The translations under genes were made by a program, and so were the position numbers. The notes under the pieces are model-generated. The model had not been told where the DNA came from, did no database searches, and saw nothing but the letters and a program-made list of their open reading frames with translations. Shown here piece by piece: positions 6,447-15,360 of a stretch of DNA of 64,000 nucleotides (position 1 is its first letter; each line of letters opens with the position of its first letter). The DNA is from Paraburkholderia solisilvae (lineage in GTDB: Bacteria > Pseudomonadota > Gammaproteobacteria > Burkholderiales > Burkholderiaceae). The DNA is taken from the NCBI RefSeq assembly GCF_902859875.1, contig NZ_CADIKF010000006.1, positions 1-64,000 of the forward strand, read 5' to 3'.

Positions 6447-9400
6447 TGCGGCGGCATCGGCAAAGCGTGCGCGGCATGAAGCAAAAGAATCACCCGCCGC
6501 GCGCCGGCTTCTACCGCGCCACCGGTCGTTCATTGCGGCGCTGGGCGCTGCGCGCGCTGATTCTTGTCGCCGCGTTCAGCGTCTACCGGATGCTGTTTGC
6601 CACGCCTGTCGTACCCGCCGCGCCCGCCGTACCTGCAGCAACCGCAGCACCTGCAGCACCTGCAGCAACGAAGGCGGTCTCATCACCCGATGTGCGTGCC
6701 GATCACGCGCTGCCGCGCCGAATGATCATCGGCGTGCTCGCGAGCGGCTGGTCGCCATTCGAAGAGTTCGACCAGGGCGAGCTGACCGGATTGAGCGTCG
6801 ACTACCTGCGTGCGCTTGCCGGCCCCGATGTCGAATTCGACGTGAAGACCTTCGCGGACATGCCGCAACTGCTGGCCGCGGCCTGCGCGAATCAGGTCGA
6901 CGTGTTGATGAGCCTCGCGCGCACGCCGGAACGCGAGCACTGCGTGGCGTTTTCCGCGCCGTATTTCGATGCATCGACATCCGTGGTTGCGCGCGCAAGC
7001 GACGTCGATGCATCGGATCGCGTGCAAAACGGCGATGTGCGGGTGGCGGTCGAGCGCGGGTTTCTGCTCGAGGGCGTGTTGCACGAGCGTTTTCCGCGCG
7101 CGCAGATCGATGCGTTCGAAGACACGGCGTCGGCGCTGCGCGCGCTCGAACGAGGTGACGACGACATCTACTTCGGCTACACGCCGGCGGTGCAGCATTA
7201 CCTCGCCACGCCTGAATTCACCGCGCTCAAAGTGGTATTCGAAGAGCGGCGCCGCAGCGAGTTGCGCTTTGCGGTGCCGCGCGGCCGGAGTGCGTGGCGC
7301 GATGAACTCAATCGCGCGCTCGCGGCGTTGCCGCCCGCGCAGGCCACGGCGATCCGCACGCGCTGGATCGCCGGCGCGGTGGCGCAGCATCCGGCCTCCG
7401 CGGTGCTGGCGGGCGGCGCGCGGACGAACGGCAATCCGACCGTGACGGCGTTGCGTCTGTTGCCGCTCCTGATCGGCATCGGCGTCACGTTGCTGGTGAC
7501 GTTGCGCGCGTATTCACTGCTGCAACGGGAAGTGCGGCGTCGCGAGCAGACCGAGCGCGAACTTGCAGCCCAGCTGAACTTTCAGCAGACGATGATGGAA
7601 ATGGTGCCGTACCCACTCGTCGCGAAAGATCTGAAGGGCCGCTATATCGCGGTGAATCAGGCGTTCGAGCGGCTGTCCGGATTGCGCCGCGCGGCGGTGA
7701 TCGGCCGGACCAGCACCGACGTGCACGCGTGGGGCGCGCAAAACAGCGTTCGTCTCGAGCAATTGATGCAACATTCGCTCGCGACCGGCGAGCGTGCGGA
7801 GGCCGAGCTGCAGTTCGCCGATCACGCCGGTTATCACCGGCACGGATTCTTCTCGGTGTGCATCTGCGAAGGTGTCGACGGCGCGCCGTCATGCGTGCTC
7901 GGCACGCTCGTCGACATCACCGACATTCGCCGCGCCGAGATGCTCGCGCGCGAAACCGAGCGGCGCCTGTTCGACGTCACCCGCTCGCTGCCCGCGGTGG
8001 TGTTCCAGTTGCGTCGCGCGCCGGATGGCGCGTACTCGTTCCCGTATATCGGCGGCGACACGAAGTACTGGCTCGTGCGCGATAGCGGCACGCTGATGCG
8101 CGGCGGCGCGGTGAACTTCGGCCGCGTCTGTGCGGAAGACCGGCCGCGCGTGATGGCCGCGCTCGAGCGTTCCGCAAACACGTCGGAACCGATCCATGTC
8201 GAATTCCGGATGATGAGCATCGACGATTCGCGCTGGGTGCGCGCGGAACTCGTGCCGCGCCGCGAGGCGGACGGCGGCACGGTCTGGAGCGGCTATTGGG
8301 TCGATGCGAGCGCGGAGCGGCTGCGCTCCGACGAACTTGCGCGCGCCCGCGATCTCGCCGAAGCCGCGTCGCGCGCGAAAGACGACTTCCTCGCGATGAT
8401 GAGCCACGAGATCCGCACGCCGATGAACGGCGTGCTCGGGCTCGTCGAAGTACTCGAACGCACGCGCCTCGACGCCGACCAGGGCGAGATGCTGCGGATG
8501 ATTCACGAATCGGCGGGCGCGCTGCTGCAGATTCTCGACGATCTGCTCGACTATTCGAAGATCGAAGCAGGGCGGCTCACCATCGAAACCGAGCCGCTCG
8601 ATTTGCGCGATCTGGTCGATACGGCGGTCGGACTGCTCGCCGCGCGCGCGCATGAAAAAGGCCTGAAAATGCGCGTCGACATCGAGCCGCGGGTAGCGGC
8701 GCGGGTGCGGGGCGACAGCGTGCGCTTGCGGCAGATTCTCTTCAATCTGCTCGGCAACGCGATCAAGTTCACGCCGTCGGGCGAGGTCGATGTGCACGTT
8801 GCGGTGATGCAGGAGACCGACGCCGGTCAGACCATCCAGATCATCGTCGAAGACACCGGTATCGGCATTGCGCCCGACGTGCAGGCGCGTCTGTTCGAGC
8901 CGTTCGTGCAGGCGGAGACGTCGACCACGCGCCGCTTCGGCGGCACGGGCCTCGGACTCACGATCTGCCGCAAGCTGGTCGATCTGATGGGCGGGACGCT
9001 CGAGCTCGCCAGTACGCCCGAGGTCGGCACGCGCATGACGCTGCAACTGCTGATGCCGGTCGATTCGCGCCGCTACACGGTGGGCGGCTTACGCGGCAAG
9101 CGCGGCCTTGTCGCGGTGGCGGACACGCAGGTCCAGCAGGCGCTGCTGCATTTCGGCGCGGCGCTGGGCATCGAATTGCGCGCGGCATCGTCCGGCGCGC
9201 CGGAATTGCGTGAGCCGCAGACGCTGGCCGCGTTCGATCTGGTGTTCGTCGGCGAAGGCTTCGACTTGCCGGCGCATGCGTTGCCGCATTCACGCGTGAT
9301 TCGTCTCACCGAAAAACCGAAGCCGACCGGCTACCGGATCGTCGACGATTCCGTGCGCGTCAGCATCAACCCGATCTCGTGGCGCGGTCTCGGCGCCGCG

Positions 9401-10378
9401 TGCGCGGCCGCGCTGACCGGCCTCGCGCCGAAGCCCGCGCCTGCGCGCGGCGCGCCGGTCGCGCAACTGACGCTGCCCGACCGGGAACGCGCGATCGCGA
9501 GCGGCCGTCTCGTGCTGGTCGCCGAAGACCATCCGGTGAATCAGGAATTGATCCGGCATCAACTGGCGTTGCTCGGTTTCGCGTGCGACGTGGTGAACGA
9601 TGGCGAAGAGGCGTTGCAGGCGCTCGAATGCGGCAGCTACGGTTTTCTGATCACCGATTGCCATATGCCGAATCTTTCGGGATACGAACTGGCCAGCCGG
9701 GTGCGCGAAAAAGAAGCACAAGCGAACGGCGCAGATGGTACAGATGGCGCAGGCAGCGCATCAAGGCTGCCGATCATCGGCATTACCGCGAACACGGCGC
9801 CCGAGGACCTGAAAGCGTGCCGCGATGCGGGCATGGACGACTGTCTGATCAAGCCGACCCGCCTCGCGACCTTGCGTGAACACCTGAGCCGCTGGATGGC
9901 GGCGGATGGCAATCGTCATCCGGCGCAGGACGCGGGCGGTGCGGATGCGCGTCGAGCGCTGCGCGATGACGGGCCGCCGGCCGAGCGTGTTTTCAGTCCG
10001 CCGGCGGCGCAGTCCGAGAGCCGCGTTGCCGCGCCATTCGTACCCGTCGACCTCGCGCATCTGACGCGGATATGGGGCAGCGAGTCGACGGTGAAAGCGT
10101 TGCTCGATTCGTTCATCTCGTCGGTGCGCGACGATGTGCGCGCGCTGCCGCCGCTGCTCGAGGAACCGGACCTCGTGGCATTGCGTGCATGGCATCATCG
10201 CGTCGCCGGCGCGGTCGGCGTGCTGCAATACCCGCCGCTTTTCAGTGTGCTCGAAGAGTATCGCCTCGGCATGGCGGATAGCGAACCCGAGCGTCTGCGC
10301 GCAGACGGCCTTGCACTCGTTCGCAAGTGCAACGCGATGCTCGACGGTATCGAAGGACAGGCGGCGCTGCTGCCGTAG
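6446..10378 (+). CDS. BvgS/EvgS-type hybrid sensor histidine kinase
   Basis: A 1310-residue four-step phosphorelay sensor. Order: membrane helix (about 32-52), Ala/Pro-rich linker, periplasmic solute-binding (SBP_bac_3, Venus flytrap) domain (91-309, starting MIIGVLASGW), second membrane helix (337-358), two PAS domains (about 382-495 and 505-625), HisKA with phospho-His H654 in MSHEIRTPMNG, HATPase (760-872; NAIKF, EDTGIGI and GGTGLGL boxes), a degenerate middle segment, a receiver with D1071 in TDCHMP (1022-1145), and an Hpt-like end with H1251 in WHHRVAG. BvgS usually has one flytrap pair or tandem flytraps; here I see one. ATG 6446 overlaps the aquaporin stop, and Met11 is an alternative start. 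The likely partners are the three RcsB-like regulators upstream. Confidence 0.9.
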   Translation: MRRHRQSVRGMKQKNHPPRAGFYRATGRSLRRWALRALILVAAFSVYRMLFATPVVPAAPAVPAATAAPAAPAATKAVSSPDVRADHALPRRMIIGVLASGWSPFEEFDQGELTGLSVDYLRALAGPDVEFDVKTFADMPQLLAAACANQVDVLMSLARTPEREHCVAFSAPYFDASTSVVARASDVDASDRVQNGDVRVAVERGFLLEGVLHERFPRAQIDAFEDTASALRALERGDDDIYFGYTPAVQHYLATPEFTALKVVFEERRRSELRFAVPRGRSAWRDELNRALAALPPAQATAIRTRWIAGAVAQHPASAVLAGGARTNGNPTVTALRLLPLLIGIGVTLLVTLRAYSLLQREVRRREQTERELAAQLNFQQTMMEMVPYPLVAKDLKGRYIAVNQAFERLSGLRRAAVIGRTSTDVHAWGAQNSVRLEQLMQHSLATGERAEAELQFADHAGYHRHGFFSVCICEGVDGAPSCVLGTLVDITDIRRAEMLARETERRLFDVTRSLPAVVFQLRRAPDGAYSFPYIGGDTKYWLVRDSGTLMRGGAVNFGRVCAEDRPRVMAALERSANTSEPIHVEFRMMSIDDSRWVRAELVPRREADGGTVWSGYWVDASAERLRSDELARARDLAEAASRAKDDFLAMMSHEIRTPMNGVLGLVEVLERTRLDADQGEMLRMIHESAGALLQILDDLLDYSKIEAGRLTIETEPLDLRDLVDTAVGLLAARAHEKGLKMRVDIEPRVAARVRGDSVRLRQILFNLLGNAIKFTPSGEVDVHVAVMQETDAGQTIQIIVEDTGIGIAPDVQARLFEPFVQAETSTTRRFGGTGLGLTICRKLVDLMGGTLELASTPEVGTRMTLQLLMPVDSRRYTVGGLRGKRGLVAVADTQVQQALLHFGAALGIELRAASSGAPELREPQTLAAFDLVFVGEGFDLPAHALPHSRVIRLTEKPKPTGYRIVDDSVRVSINPISWRGLGAACAAALTGLAPKPAPARGAPVAQLTLPDRERAIASGRLVLVAEDHPVNQELIRHQLALLGFACDVVNDGEEALQALECGSYGFLITDCHMPNLSGYELASRVREKEAQANGADGTDGAGSASRLPIIGITANTAPEDLKACRDAGMDDCLIKPTRLATLREHLSRWMAADGNRHPAQDAGGADARRALRDDGPPAERVFSPPAAQSESRVAAPFVPVDLAHLTRIWGSESTVKALLDSFISSVRDDVRALPPLLEEPDLVALRAWHHRVAGAVGVLQYPPLFSVLEEYRLGMADSEPERLRADGLALVRKCNAMLDGIEGQAALLP

Positions 10379-10474
10379 CGTCCCGCGGTGAAGGCGCGCG
10401 GCACTGCCATGTGCGTGACTTCGAATTCAACTAGTATGTGTTCGCAACGTACCGTAGTGAATTCGGAGAAAGTC

Positions 10475-10909
10475 ATGATCGCAATACGTAAGTTGAAGCT
10501 GGCTGCGATAGTGCTCGCGTTCGCATCGAGCGCCGCGTTCGCGGAGACCGTTGCGTTGACGGCGGATCTCGAACCGTCGAGCGAGGTGCCGCCGCGTGTG
10601 AGCCACGGCCACGGCATGCTGAACGCGACCTTCGATACGGCGATGAAGTCGCTGCAATGGACCGTGACGTACGAAGGCTTGTCCGGACCGGCCACCGCCG
10701 CGCACTTTCATGGCCCGGCGCCGGTCGGACAGAACGCGGGCATTGTGATTCCAATCGACAAAAAGGCGCTGCCGACTCCGATCAAGGGCGCCTCGACGCT
10801 CACGGAACAGCAGGTGACGGACCTGTTGGCCGGCCAGTGGTACTTCAACATCCACACTGCACAGAATCCGATGGGCGAGATTCGCGGCCAGGTGATGCCG
10901 GCGAACTGA
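10475..10909 (+). CDS. Exported CHRD-domain protein
   Basis: A 144-residue secreted or periplasmic protein. A signal peptide (LKLAAIVLAFASSAAFA, cleavage near residue 22) is followed by one CHRD domain filling the rest. Its signature pieces are visible: LEPSSEVPP, GHGMLNATFD, LQWTVTYEGLSGPATAAHFHGPA, the LTEQQVTDLLAGQWYFNIHT segment and GEIRGQV at the end. CHRD domains are known from chordin and from many bacterial exported proteins with no fixed biochemical role. GGAGAA four bases before the ATG decides the start. It stands alone after the kinase gene (96-base gap), so it could be either independent or the end of that operon. Confidence 0.85.
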   Translation: MIAIRKLKLAAIVLAFASSAAFAETVALTADLEPSSEVPPRVSHGHGMLNATFDTAMKSLQWTVTYEGLSGPATAAHFHGPAPVGQNAGIVIPIDKKALPTPIKGASTLTEQQVTDLLAGQWYFNIHTAQNPMGEIRGQVMPAN

Positions 10910-11217
10910 GGATCGCGAACCGAGGCTGGCAACTGAGACTGGCAACTGAGACTGGCAACCGCGGCTGGCAAACCGCGGCTGGCAAACCGCGGCCAGCAGA
11001 TCGAATCCGGCGACAACCGGCCACATAGCCAGCGCGGCGTCGATGCACCGAACGTCGCGCGTGGCTCGCACACCGAACAGCGTATCGTCAGAACTCGAAG
11101 CCGGCAGACGAACTACGTTTCGCCGGCCTTTCCGTTTTCCTGACTGACCTCCAGCGTCGAACCATCAGCGCGAATACACGTACCATGTGTCGATGACCGT
11201 CGACGGAGCGTGTTCCG
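10910..11217. other. Intergenic region with short repeats
   Basis: This 308-base gap between the CHRD gene and the esterase gene contains the repeat array at 10920-10998. Near 11101-11137 it has a GCCGG/CCGGC stem followed by CTTTCCGTTTTCC, a weak terminator candidate. No gene is seen. Confidence 0.5.
10920..10998 (+). repeat. Short tandem repeat array, 13-14 base units
   Basis: About six degenerate units sharing GGCTGGCAA or GACTGGCAA follow the CHRD stop codon directly. The first three read GAGACTGGCAACT or close to it, and the last three read CGCGGCTGGCAAAC. The later units contain the self-complementary CCGCGG. Confidence 0.8.
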
Positions 11218-12186
11218 ATGAGTTGGCAAAGCGCACTGGCTTGCTGGTTCCTGCGCCGGCAGTTCCTGCCTCATACGCGGCGCCTCGAGATCAGCGCCGA
11301 GCATGCGCGGGCGCTGACCGCGCGACGCGCGTGGTCGCCGCGCGTGCCCCGGGGCTGGCAACTGCGCGAGCAATACGGCGAGCGCGACTGGCCGTTGCGC
11401 GGCGAATGGCTCGATCCTGAAGGCACGGTGAGCGCCGCGCATATTCCGGCCATTCCGACCATCCTGTACATGCACGGTGGCGGCTACTACTTCTGCTCGC
11501 CGAGCACGCATCGCGCCGTGTCGTTCGGTCTTGCGACCCGCGCGAGCGCGCGTCTTTTCTCGCTCGACTACCGGCTTGCACCCGAACACCGCTTCCCGGC
11601 GGCGCTCGACGATGCGCTCGCGGCATACCGCCGACTGATCGCGGCGGGCGCGCTGCCGCAAACCGTTGTGCTGGCCGGCGACTCGGCAGGCGGCGGCCTC
11701 GCGCTCGCGACGCTGGTCGCCTTGCGCGACGCCGGCGACCCGCTGCCGGCCGGCGCGGTGCTGTTCTCACCGTGGACCGATCTCGCCGCAACCGGTGCGT
11801 CGCTCAGCACGAACGACGGTGCGGACCCGATGTTCAGCGGCCCGTCGATTGCGCGCGCAGCAAAGCTGTATCTGGGCGAGGCGTCCGCGACGCATCCGCA
11901 CGCGTCGCCGTTGTACGCGGACATGCGCGACCTGCCGCCGTTGTTTATTCAGGTGGGCAGCACCGAGGTGCTGCTCGACGATGCGCGCCGGGTCGCCGCG
12001 CGCGCGACGCAGGCGGGCGTCGCGGTCGAACTGCAGGTCTGGCCGAAGATGCCGCACGGGTGGCAATTGTGGACGCCGTTTCTGCCCGAAGCGCGACGCG
12101 CGCTCGATGATGCCGCGGCTTTCGTGCGCCGCGTGACGCCGGTACGCGGCGACACTCAGCGATCGAGCGCGACCTCGATGGTCTGA
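11218..12186 (+). CDS. Alpha/beta hydrolase, family IV (HSL-type) esterase
   Basis: A 322-residue cytoplasmic esterase of the hormone-sensitive-lipase family. The oxyanion-hole motif HGGGYY (about residue 86), the nucleophile elbow GDSAGGG (Ser near 157), a downstream Asp in STEVLLDD and the catalytic His in MPHGW are all present and in family order. YRLAPEHRFPAALDD is a typical signature for enzymes acting on short-chain acyl esters. The start ATG has GGAG about ten bases upstream. The 3' end overlaps the convergent EcsC-family gene by 31 bases. The physiological substrate cannot be read from the sequence. Confidence 0.9.
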   Translation: MSWQSALACWFLRRQFLPHTRRLEISAEHARALTARRAWSPRVPRGWQLREQYGERDWPLRGEWLDPEGTVSAAHIPAIPTILYMHGGGYYFCSPSTHRAVSFGLATRASARLFSLDYRLAPEHRFPAALDDALAAYRRLIAAGALPQTVVLAGDSAGGGLALATLVALRDAGDPLPAGAVLFSPWTDLAATGASLSTNDGADPMFSGPSIARAAKLYLGEASATHPHASPLYADMRDLPPLFIQVGSTEVLLDDARRVAARATQAGVAVELQVWPKMPHGWQLWTPFLPEARRALDDAAAFVRRVTPVRGDTQRSSATSMV

Positions 12187-12989
12187 TACGCGGCCTGCAC
12201 CGCGTCCAGTCCGTAACGCCGCTCGAGCCGGCGCACCGTGAAGTGTCCATGCGCGACATGCTGGAAGTGGTCCATAAACACGGTATTGACCATCGCACCG
12301 AGCACCGCGCCGATCGCCGGAATCGATTTTGCGGCGACCTGTTCGCTGACCTGCGCCGAGAAGCGCGACGCGATCGTGTTCAAGAGCCGCAGCAACGCGG
12401 CCGACCCATGTGACGTGAATCCCTTCGTCGCCATTTCCGACGACGCCTTCGACACCGCCTGTGCGAGTGCGCCACGCATGATGAAGTAGCCGTAATCGGC
12501 GTCGTCGTCCGCTTTCGACGTGCCGCCCATGCCGAGCACCGTCAGGCATTGCAGCTGCGTGTCGATCGACGCGAGGTCTTCGCCTTCGCTGCGCGCAATA
12601 TCGCAGATCGAGCGGAACATCAGCGTCGTCGTGACCGGCAGCTCGACCGGCAATGCGAACAGGCCGAATGCGCCGCCCGCCGCGCCGGTCGTGGCGACCG
12701 CGAACTTGTGCAGCAGATTGCTCGGCTTGTCGTTTGCCGCGAGCGGCACCGCGCGGCCCAATGTGCGCAACGCGATTTGCAGGCATTTGCGCAGCGCCGT
12801 TTGCGTTGCGTCGTTGATCTTTTCGTTGGCCGCGGCCGGCATGCGCGCAATCAGTTTTTCGAGCGGCGCCCCGACGATGCTCGCGAGCTTCATCGCAAGC
12901 GCCGGGCTTTCGAGCTCGTGCTTGGCGCGCCGCAGCGCGTCCAGGTCGTCGGGTGACAGGGTGGGTTCTTCTGACGAAATCGGGTCCAT
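12156..12989 (-). CDS. EcsC family protein
   Basis: A 277-residue protein of the EcsC family, named after a Bacillus gene next to an ABC transporter but of unknown molecular role in proteobacteria. Family hallmarks visible are the central Gly/Ala-rich amphipathic stretch ATTGAAGGAFGLFALPVELPVTT, the segment MFRSICDIARSEGEDL, and the second hydrophobic part IPAIGAVLGAMVNTVFMDHFQHVA near the end. These hydrophobic parts suggest peripheral or shallow membrane association. GAGGAG six bases before the ATG at 12989 fixes the start. The gene converges on and overlaps the esterase gene, and is divergent from the MFS exporter at 13138. Confidence 0.82.
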   Translation of the reverse strand: MDPISSEEPTLSPDDLDALRRAKHELESPALAMKLASIVGAPLEKLIARMPAAANEKINDATQTALRKCLQIALRTLGRAVPLAANDKPSNLLHKFAVATTGAAGGAFGLFALPVELPVTTTLMFRSICDIARSEGEDLASIDTQLQCLTVLGMGGTSKADDDADYGYFIMRGALAQAVSKASSEMATKGFTSHGSAALLRLLNTIASRFSAQVSEQVAAKSIPAIGAVLGAMVNTVFMDHFQHVAHGHFTVRRLERRYGLDAVQAAYQTIEVALDR

Positions 12990-13106
12990 GAAACTCCTCA
13001 AGCTCGCGTCGCGGCGGCCGGATGACCGTCGCGTGTGCTATCCGCGTCGCGCCGCGGGCAGGCTCCTGCAAGGTTAGAGCCCGGGTCCATGGTATGATTC
13101 CATATC

Positions 13107-13120
13107 GTTGACTTGTCAAC
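13107..13120. promoter_or_regulatory. MarR-type operator candidate
   Basis: GTTGAC-TT-GTCAAC is a perfect 6-2-6 palindrome, 18 bases before the exporter start codon. A TATGAT at 13093-13098 could be the -10 box, which would place the palindrome over the transcription start. The MarR gene at 14770 is the natural candidate to bind it. Confidence 0.6.
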
Positions 13121-13137
13121 TGTTGTGTCGACAAAAA

Positions 13138-14733
13138 ATGGCCGTTCACACCGCCGCTCACCATTCGAGTGGGCAAGTCTTACCCTTCCGGGAATCGCTG
13201 CTGGCGATGCTCGGCGTTTCGTTCGTTTCCATGCTGGTCGCGCTCGATCAGACCGTCGTCGGCACCGCGCTGCCGACCATCGTCGCCGAACTGCGCGGCT
13301 TCGAGCTGTACGCGTGGGTCGCGACCGCGTACCTGTTGACGTCGGTGATCACCGTGCCGATCTTCGGCAGGCTGGGCGATTATTACGGCCGCAAGCCGTT
13401 TCTGATCGCGTCGATCATCGTGTTCACCGGCGCATCCGTGCTATGCGGCGCGGCGAACAGCATGCTGTTTCTGGTCATTGCGCGCGGCTTGCAGGGCATC
13501 GGCGGCGGCATGCTGGTCGGCACCGCGTTCGCGTGCATCCCGGACCTCTTTCCCGATTCGGTCGTGCGTCTGCGCTGGCAGGTGCTGATGAGCACCGCGT
13601 TCGGCATTGCGAATGCGGTCGGCCCGTCGCTCGGCGGTTTCCTTACGCAGTATTGCGGCTGGCGTTCGGTGTTTTACGTCAACCTTCCGGTTGGTCTGAT
13701 TTCGCTGTTCTTCGTCTGGCGCTATCTGCCGCATTTGCGGCACGTCGTTCACAAGGGCAAGATGCGCCTCGACTGGCCCGGCGCGCTGCTTATCGCGCTC
13801 GCGCTCGGCAGCTTGCAACTCTTTGTCGAACGGCTGTCGAAACACGGCTTCAACGGGTCGTCGGGCGCGTTGCTCGCGGTCAGCGTCGCGTCGTCGTATG
13901 CATTGTGGCAGTGGGAGAAGCGCTTTGCGCAAGCCATTCTTCCCGTCGATATGTTCCAGAACAGGAGTCTTAACGCGCTCTTCGTGCTTGCCGTACTTGC
14001 CGGCTTCTCGATGTTCTCCATCCTCTTCTACGCGCCGCTGCTGTTCCAGGGCGGTTTCGGCATGTCGCCGAACGAAGCGGGACTCGTGATCACACCGCTC
14101 GTCGTGTTCATCACAATCGGCAGCATCGCGAATGGACGGGTCGTTTCGCGTATCCGTCATCCGAATACGATGCTGTATATAGGATGTGTGCTGCTGGCCG
14201 TCGCGTGTTGCGGCGTGGCGATCGCGACCCGCACGATGCCGCACGCGCTGTTGATGCTGCTGATGGTGCTCGCGGGGCTGGGTCTTGGCTTCGTGCTGCC
14301 GAACCTGACGATCTTCGCGCAGCAGACCGCGGGCCGCGAACACTTCGGCATTGCGACCGCGCTGCTGCAATCGCTGCGCATGATCGGCGGGATGATCGGC
14401 ACGGCGATCACCGGCACGCTCGTCACGCAAATGTATGCGAGCGGTGTGCGCAATGCGCTCGAGCGCGACCACGCGGGGCACTGGTATGCGGACCTCGGCG
14501 ATCCGCAGATCCTGATCGATCGCGGCGCGCAGGCGCATCTGCTCGACCAGCTGACGCGCGCGGGCCATAGCGGCGCGGCATTGCTCGAAGCCGCGCGCAC
14601 GTCGCTGGTGGGCGCGATTCACATGGGTCTGGCGATCGCGACGGTGGTCGCGGTTGTGTCGATCTGGCAGAGCCGGCGCGTGCCGCCGGTGAAGCTGTCG
14701 CGCAAGCTCGAACCGACGGTCGCCGCCGAGTGA
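13138..14733 (+). CDS. MFS drug exporter, DHA2 (14-helix) family
   Basis: A 531-residue inner-membrane proton antiporter of the EmrB/QacA class. About 14 hydrophobic helices can be counted. Diagnostic pieces are LDQTVVGTALPTIVAEL in helix 1, the motif-A loop GRLGDYYGRKP after helix 2, RGLQGIGGG in helix 4 and GPSLGGFL (motif C) in helix 5. The ATG is preceded by an A-rich run with no clear Shine-Dalgarno; a TTG at 13108 in the operator is less likely. It is followed 36 bases later by a MarR-family gene, a common arrangement in which the regulator represses the exporter until a toxic compound binds. The substrate is unknown. Confidence 0.9.
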   Translation: MAVHTAAHHSSGQVLPFRESLLAMLGVSFVSMLVALDQTVVGTALPTIVAELRGFELYAWVATAYLLTSVITVPIFGRLGDYYGRKPFLIASIIVFTGASVLCGAANSMLFLVIARGLQGIGGGMLVGTAFACIPDLFPDSVVRLRWQVLMSTAFGIANAVGPSLGGFLTQYCGWRSVFYVNLPVGLISLFFVWRYLPHLRHVVHKGKMRLDWPGALLIALALGSLQLFVERLSKHGFNGSSGALLAVSVASSYALWQWEKRFAQAILPVDMFQNRSLNALFVLAVLAGFSMFSILFYAPLLFQGGFGMSPNEAGLVITPLVVFITIGSIANGRVVSRIRHPNTMLYIGCVLLAVACCGVAIATRTMPHALLMLLMVLAGLGLGFVLPNLTIFAQQTAGREHFGIATALLQSLRMIGGMIGTAITGTLVTQMYASGVRNALERDHAGHWYADLGDPQILIDRGAQAHLLDQLTRAGHSGAALLEAARTSLVGAIHMGLAIATVVAVVSIWQSRRVPPVKLSRKLEPTVAAE

Positions 14734-14769
14734 TTCACGTATTGACGACTTGAGCCGGGTGGCAATCTC

Positions 14770-15234
14770 ATGGAAGAACAGGACCGGATCGCGATCCTTC
14801 ATCAGTTCGGCCGCACGTATCGCGCGTTTATGTCGGCGTTCGAGGCGCAAGTGGGTCACCCGATGCCGCGCTGGCGGATTCTGCTCGCGCTGCACGAGCA
14901 GGAAGGCGAGTCGTCGCAAAAGCGACTCGTCGAACGGCTGCGCGTCGACCCTGGCGCGCTCACGCGGCAACTGAAACTGCTCGAAGCGCTCGGCTGGATC
15001 GCACGCAGTATGGACGAACGCGACAATCGCGTAACGAACGTGCAGCTCACCGATGCGGGCCGTGCGGCGATCGAAGCGAGCCTGCCGAGCCGCAATGCGT
15101 TCCTGCACGAGACTTTGGCGGGATTGCCCGAGGATGCGCTCGCGGCGTTGTCGAGCGCGTTGGGGATGCTTGAAGCGCGCATCGCGGAGGTCGCCGTGGG
15201 CGTACCGGCGCGCGAGGCCGAAGCGGGGCGTTGA
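14770..15234 (+). CDS. MarR family transcriptional regulator
   Basis: A 154-residue winged-helix repressor. The core reads RWRILLALHEQ, SSQKRLVERLRVDPGALTRQLKLLEALGWI (recognition helix) and DERDNRVTNVQLTDAGR (wing), as in MarR, SlyA and EmrR. Flanking N- and C-terminal helices would form the dimer interface. It is the second gene after the DHA2 exporter and probably controls that operon through the palindrome at 13107-13120. No strong ribosome site is seen before the ATG, so it may be translated from the shared transcript. Confidence 0.9.
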   Translation: MEEQDRIAILHQFGRTYRAFMSAFEAQVGHPMPRWRILLALHEQEGESSQKRLVERLRVDPGALTRQLKLLEALGWIARSMDERDNRVTNVQLTDAGRAAIEASLPSRNAFLHETLAGLPEDALAALSSALGMLEARIAEVAVGVPAREAEAGR

Positions 15235-15319
15235 CGCGTCGATGCGCTGAAGAGCGCGAACGAAGCGGATCGAACGGATCCGGGCGAACCAACCCTGGCG
15301 AACGGATTCAGGCAAAAAG

Positions 15320-15341
15320 ACGGCGGCAGCGATGCCGCCGT
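15320..15341 (-). terminator. Rho-independent terminator of the DSD1-family gene
   Basis: A 9-base perfect stem (ACGGCGGCA / TGCCGCCGT) with the four-base loop GCGA. On the minus strand it is followed by CTTTTTG, so it terminates the minus-strand gene ending at 15361. On the plus strand only TGCTTTA follows, giving a weak stop for the MarR operon. Confidence 0.75.
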
Positions 15342-15360
15342 TGCTTTATGGACGGCGCGG

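Noticed and set aside
10427..11071. Minus-strand frame opposite the CHRD gene
   Set aside because: The plus strand has a signal peptide and a full CHRD domain; the antisense translation has no feature.
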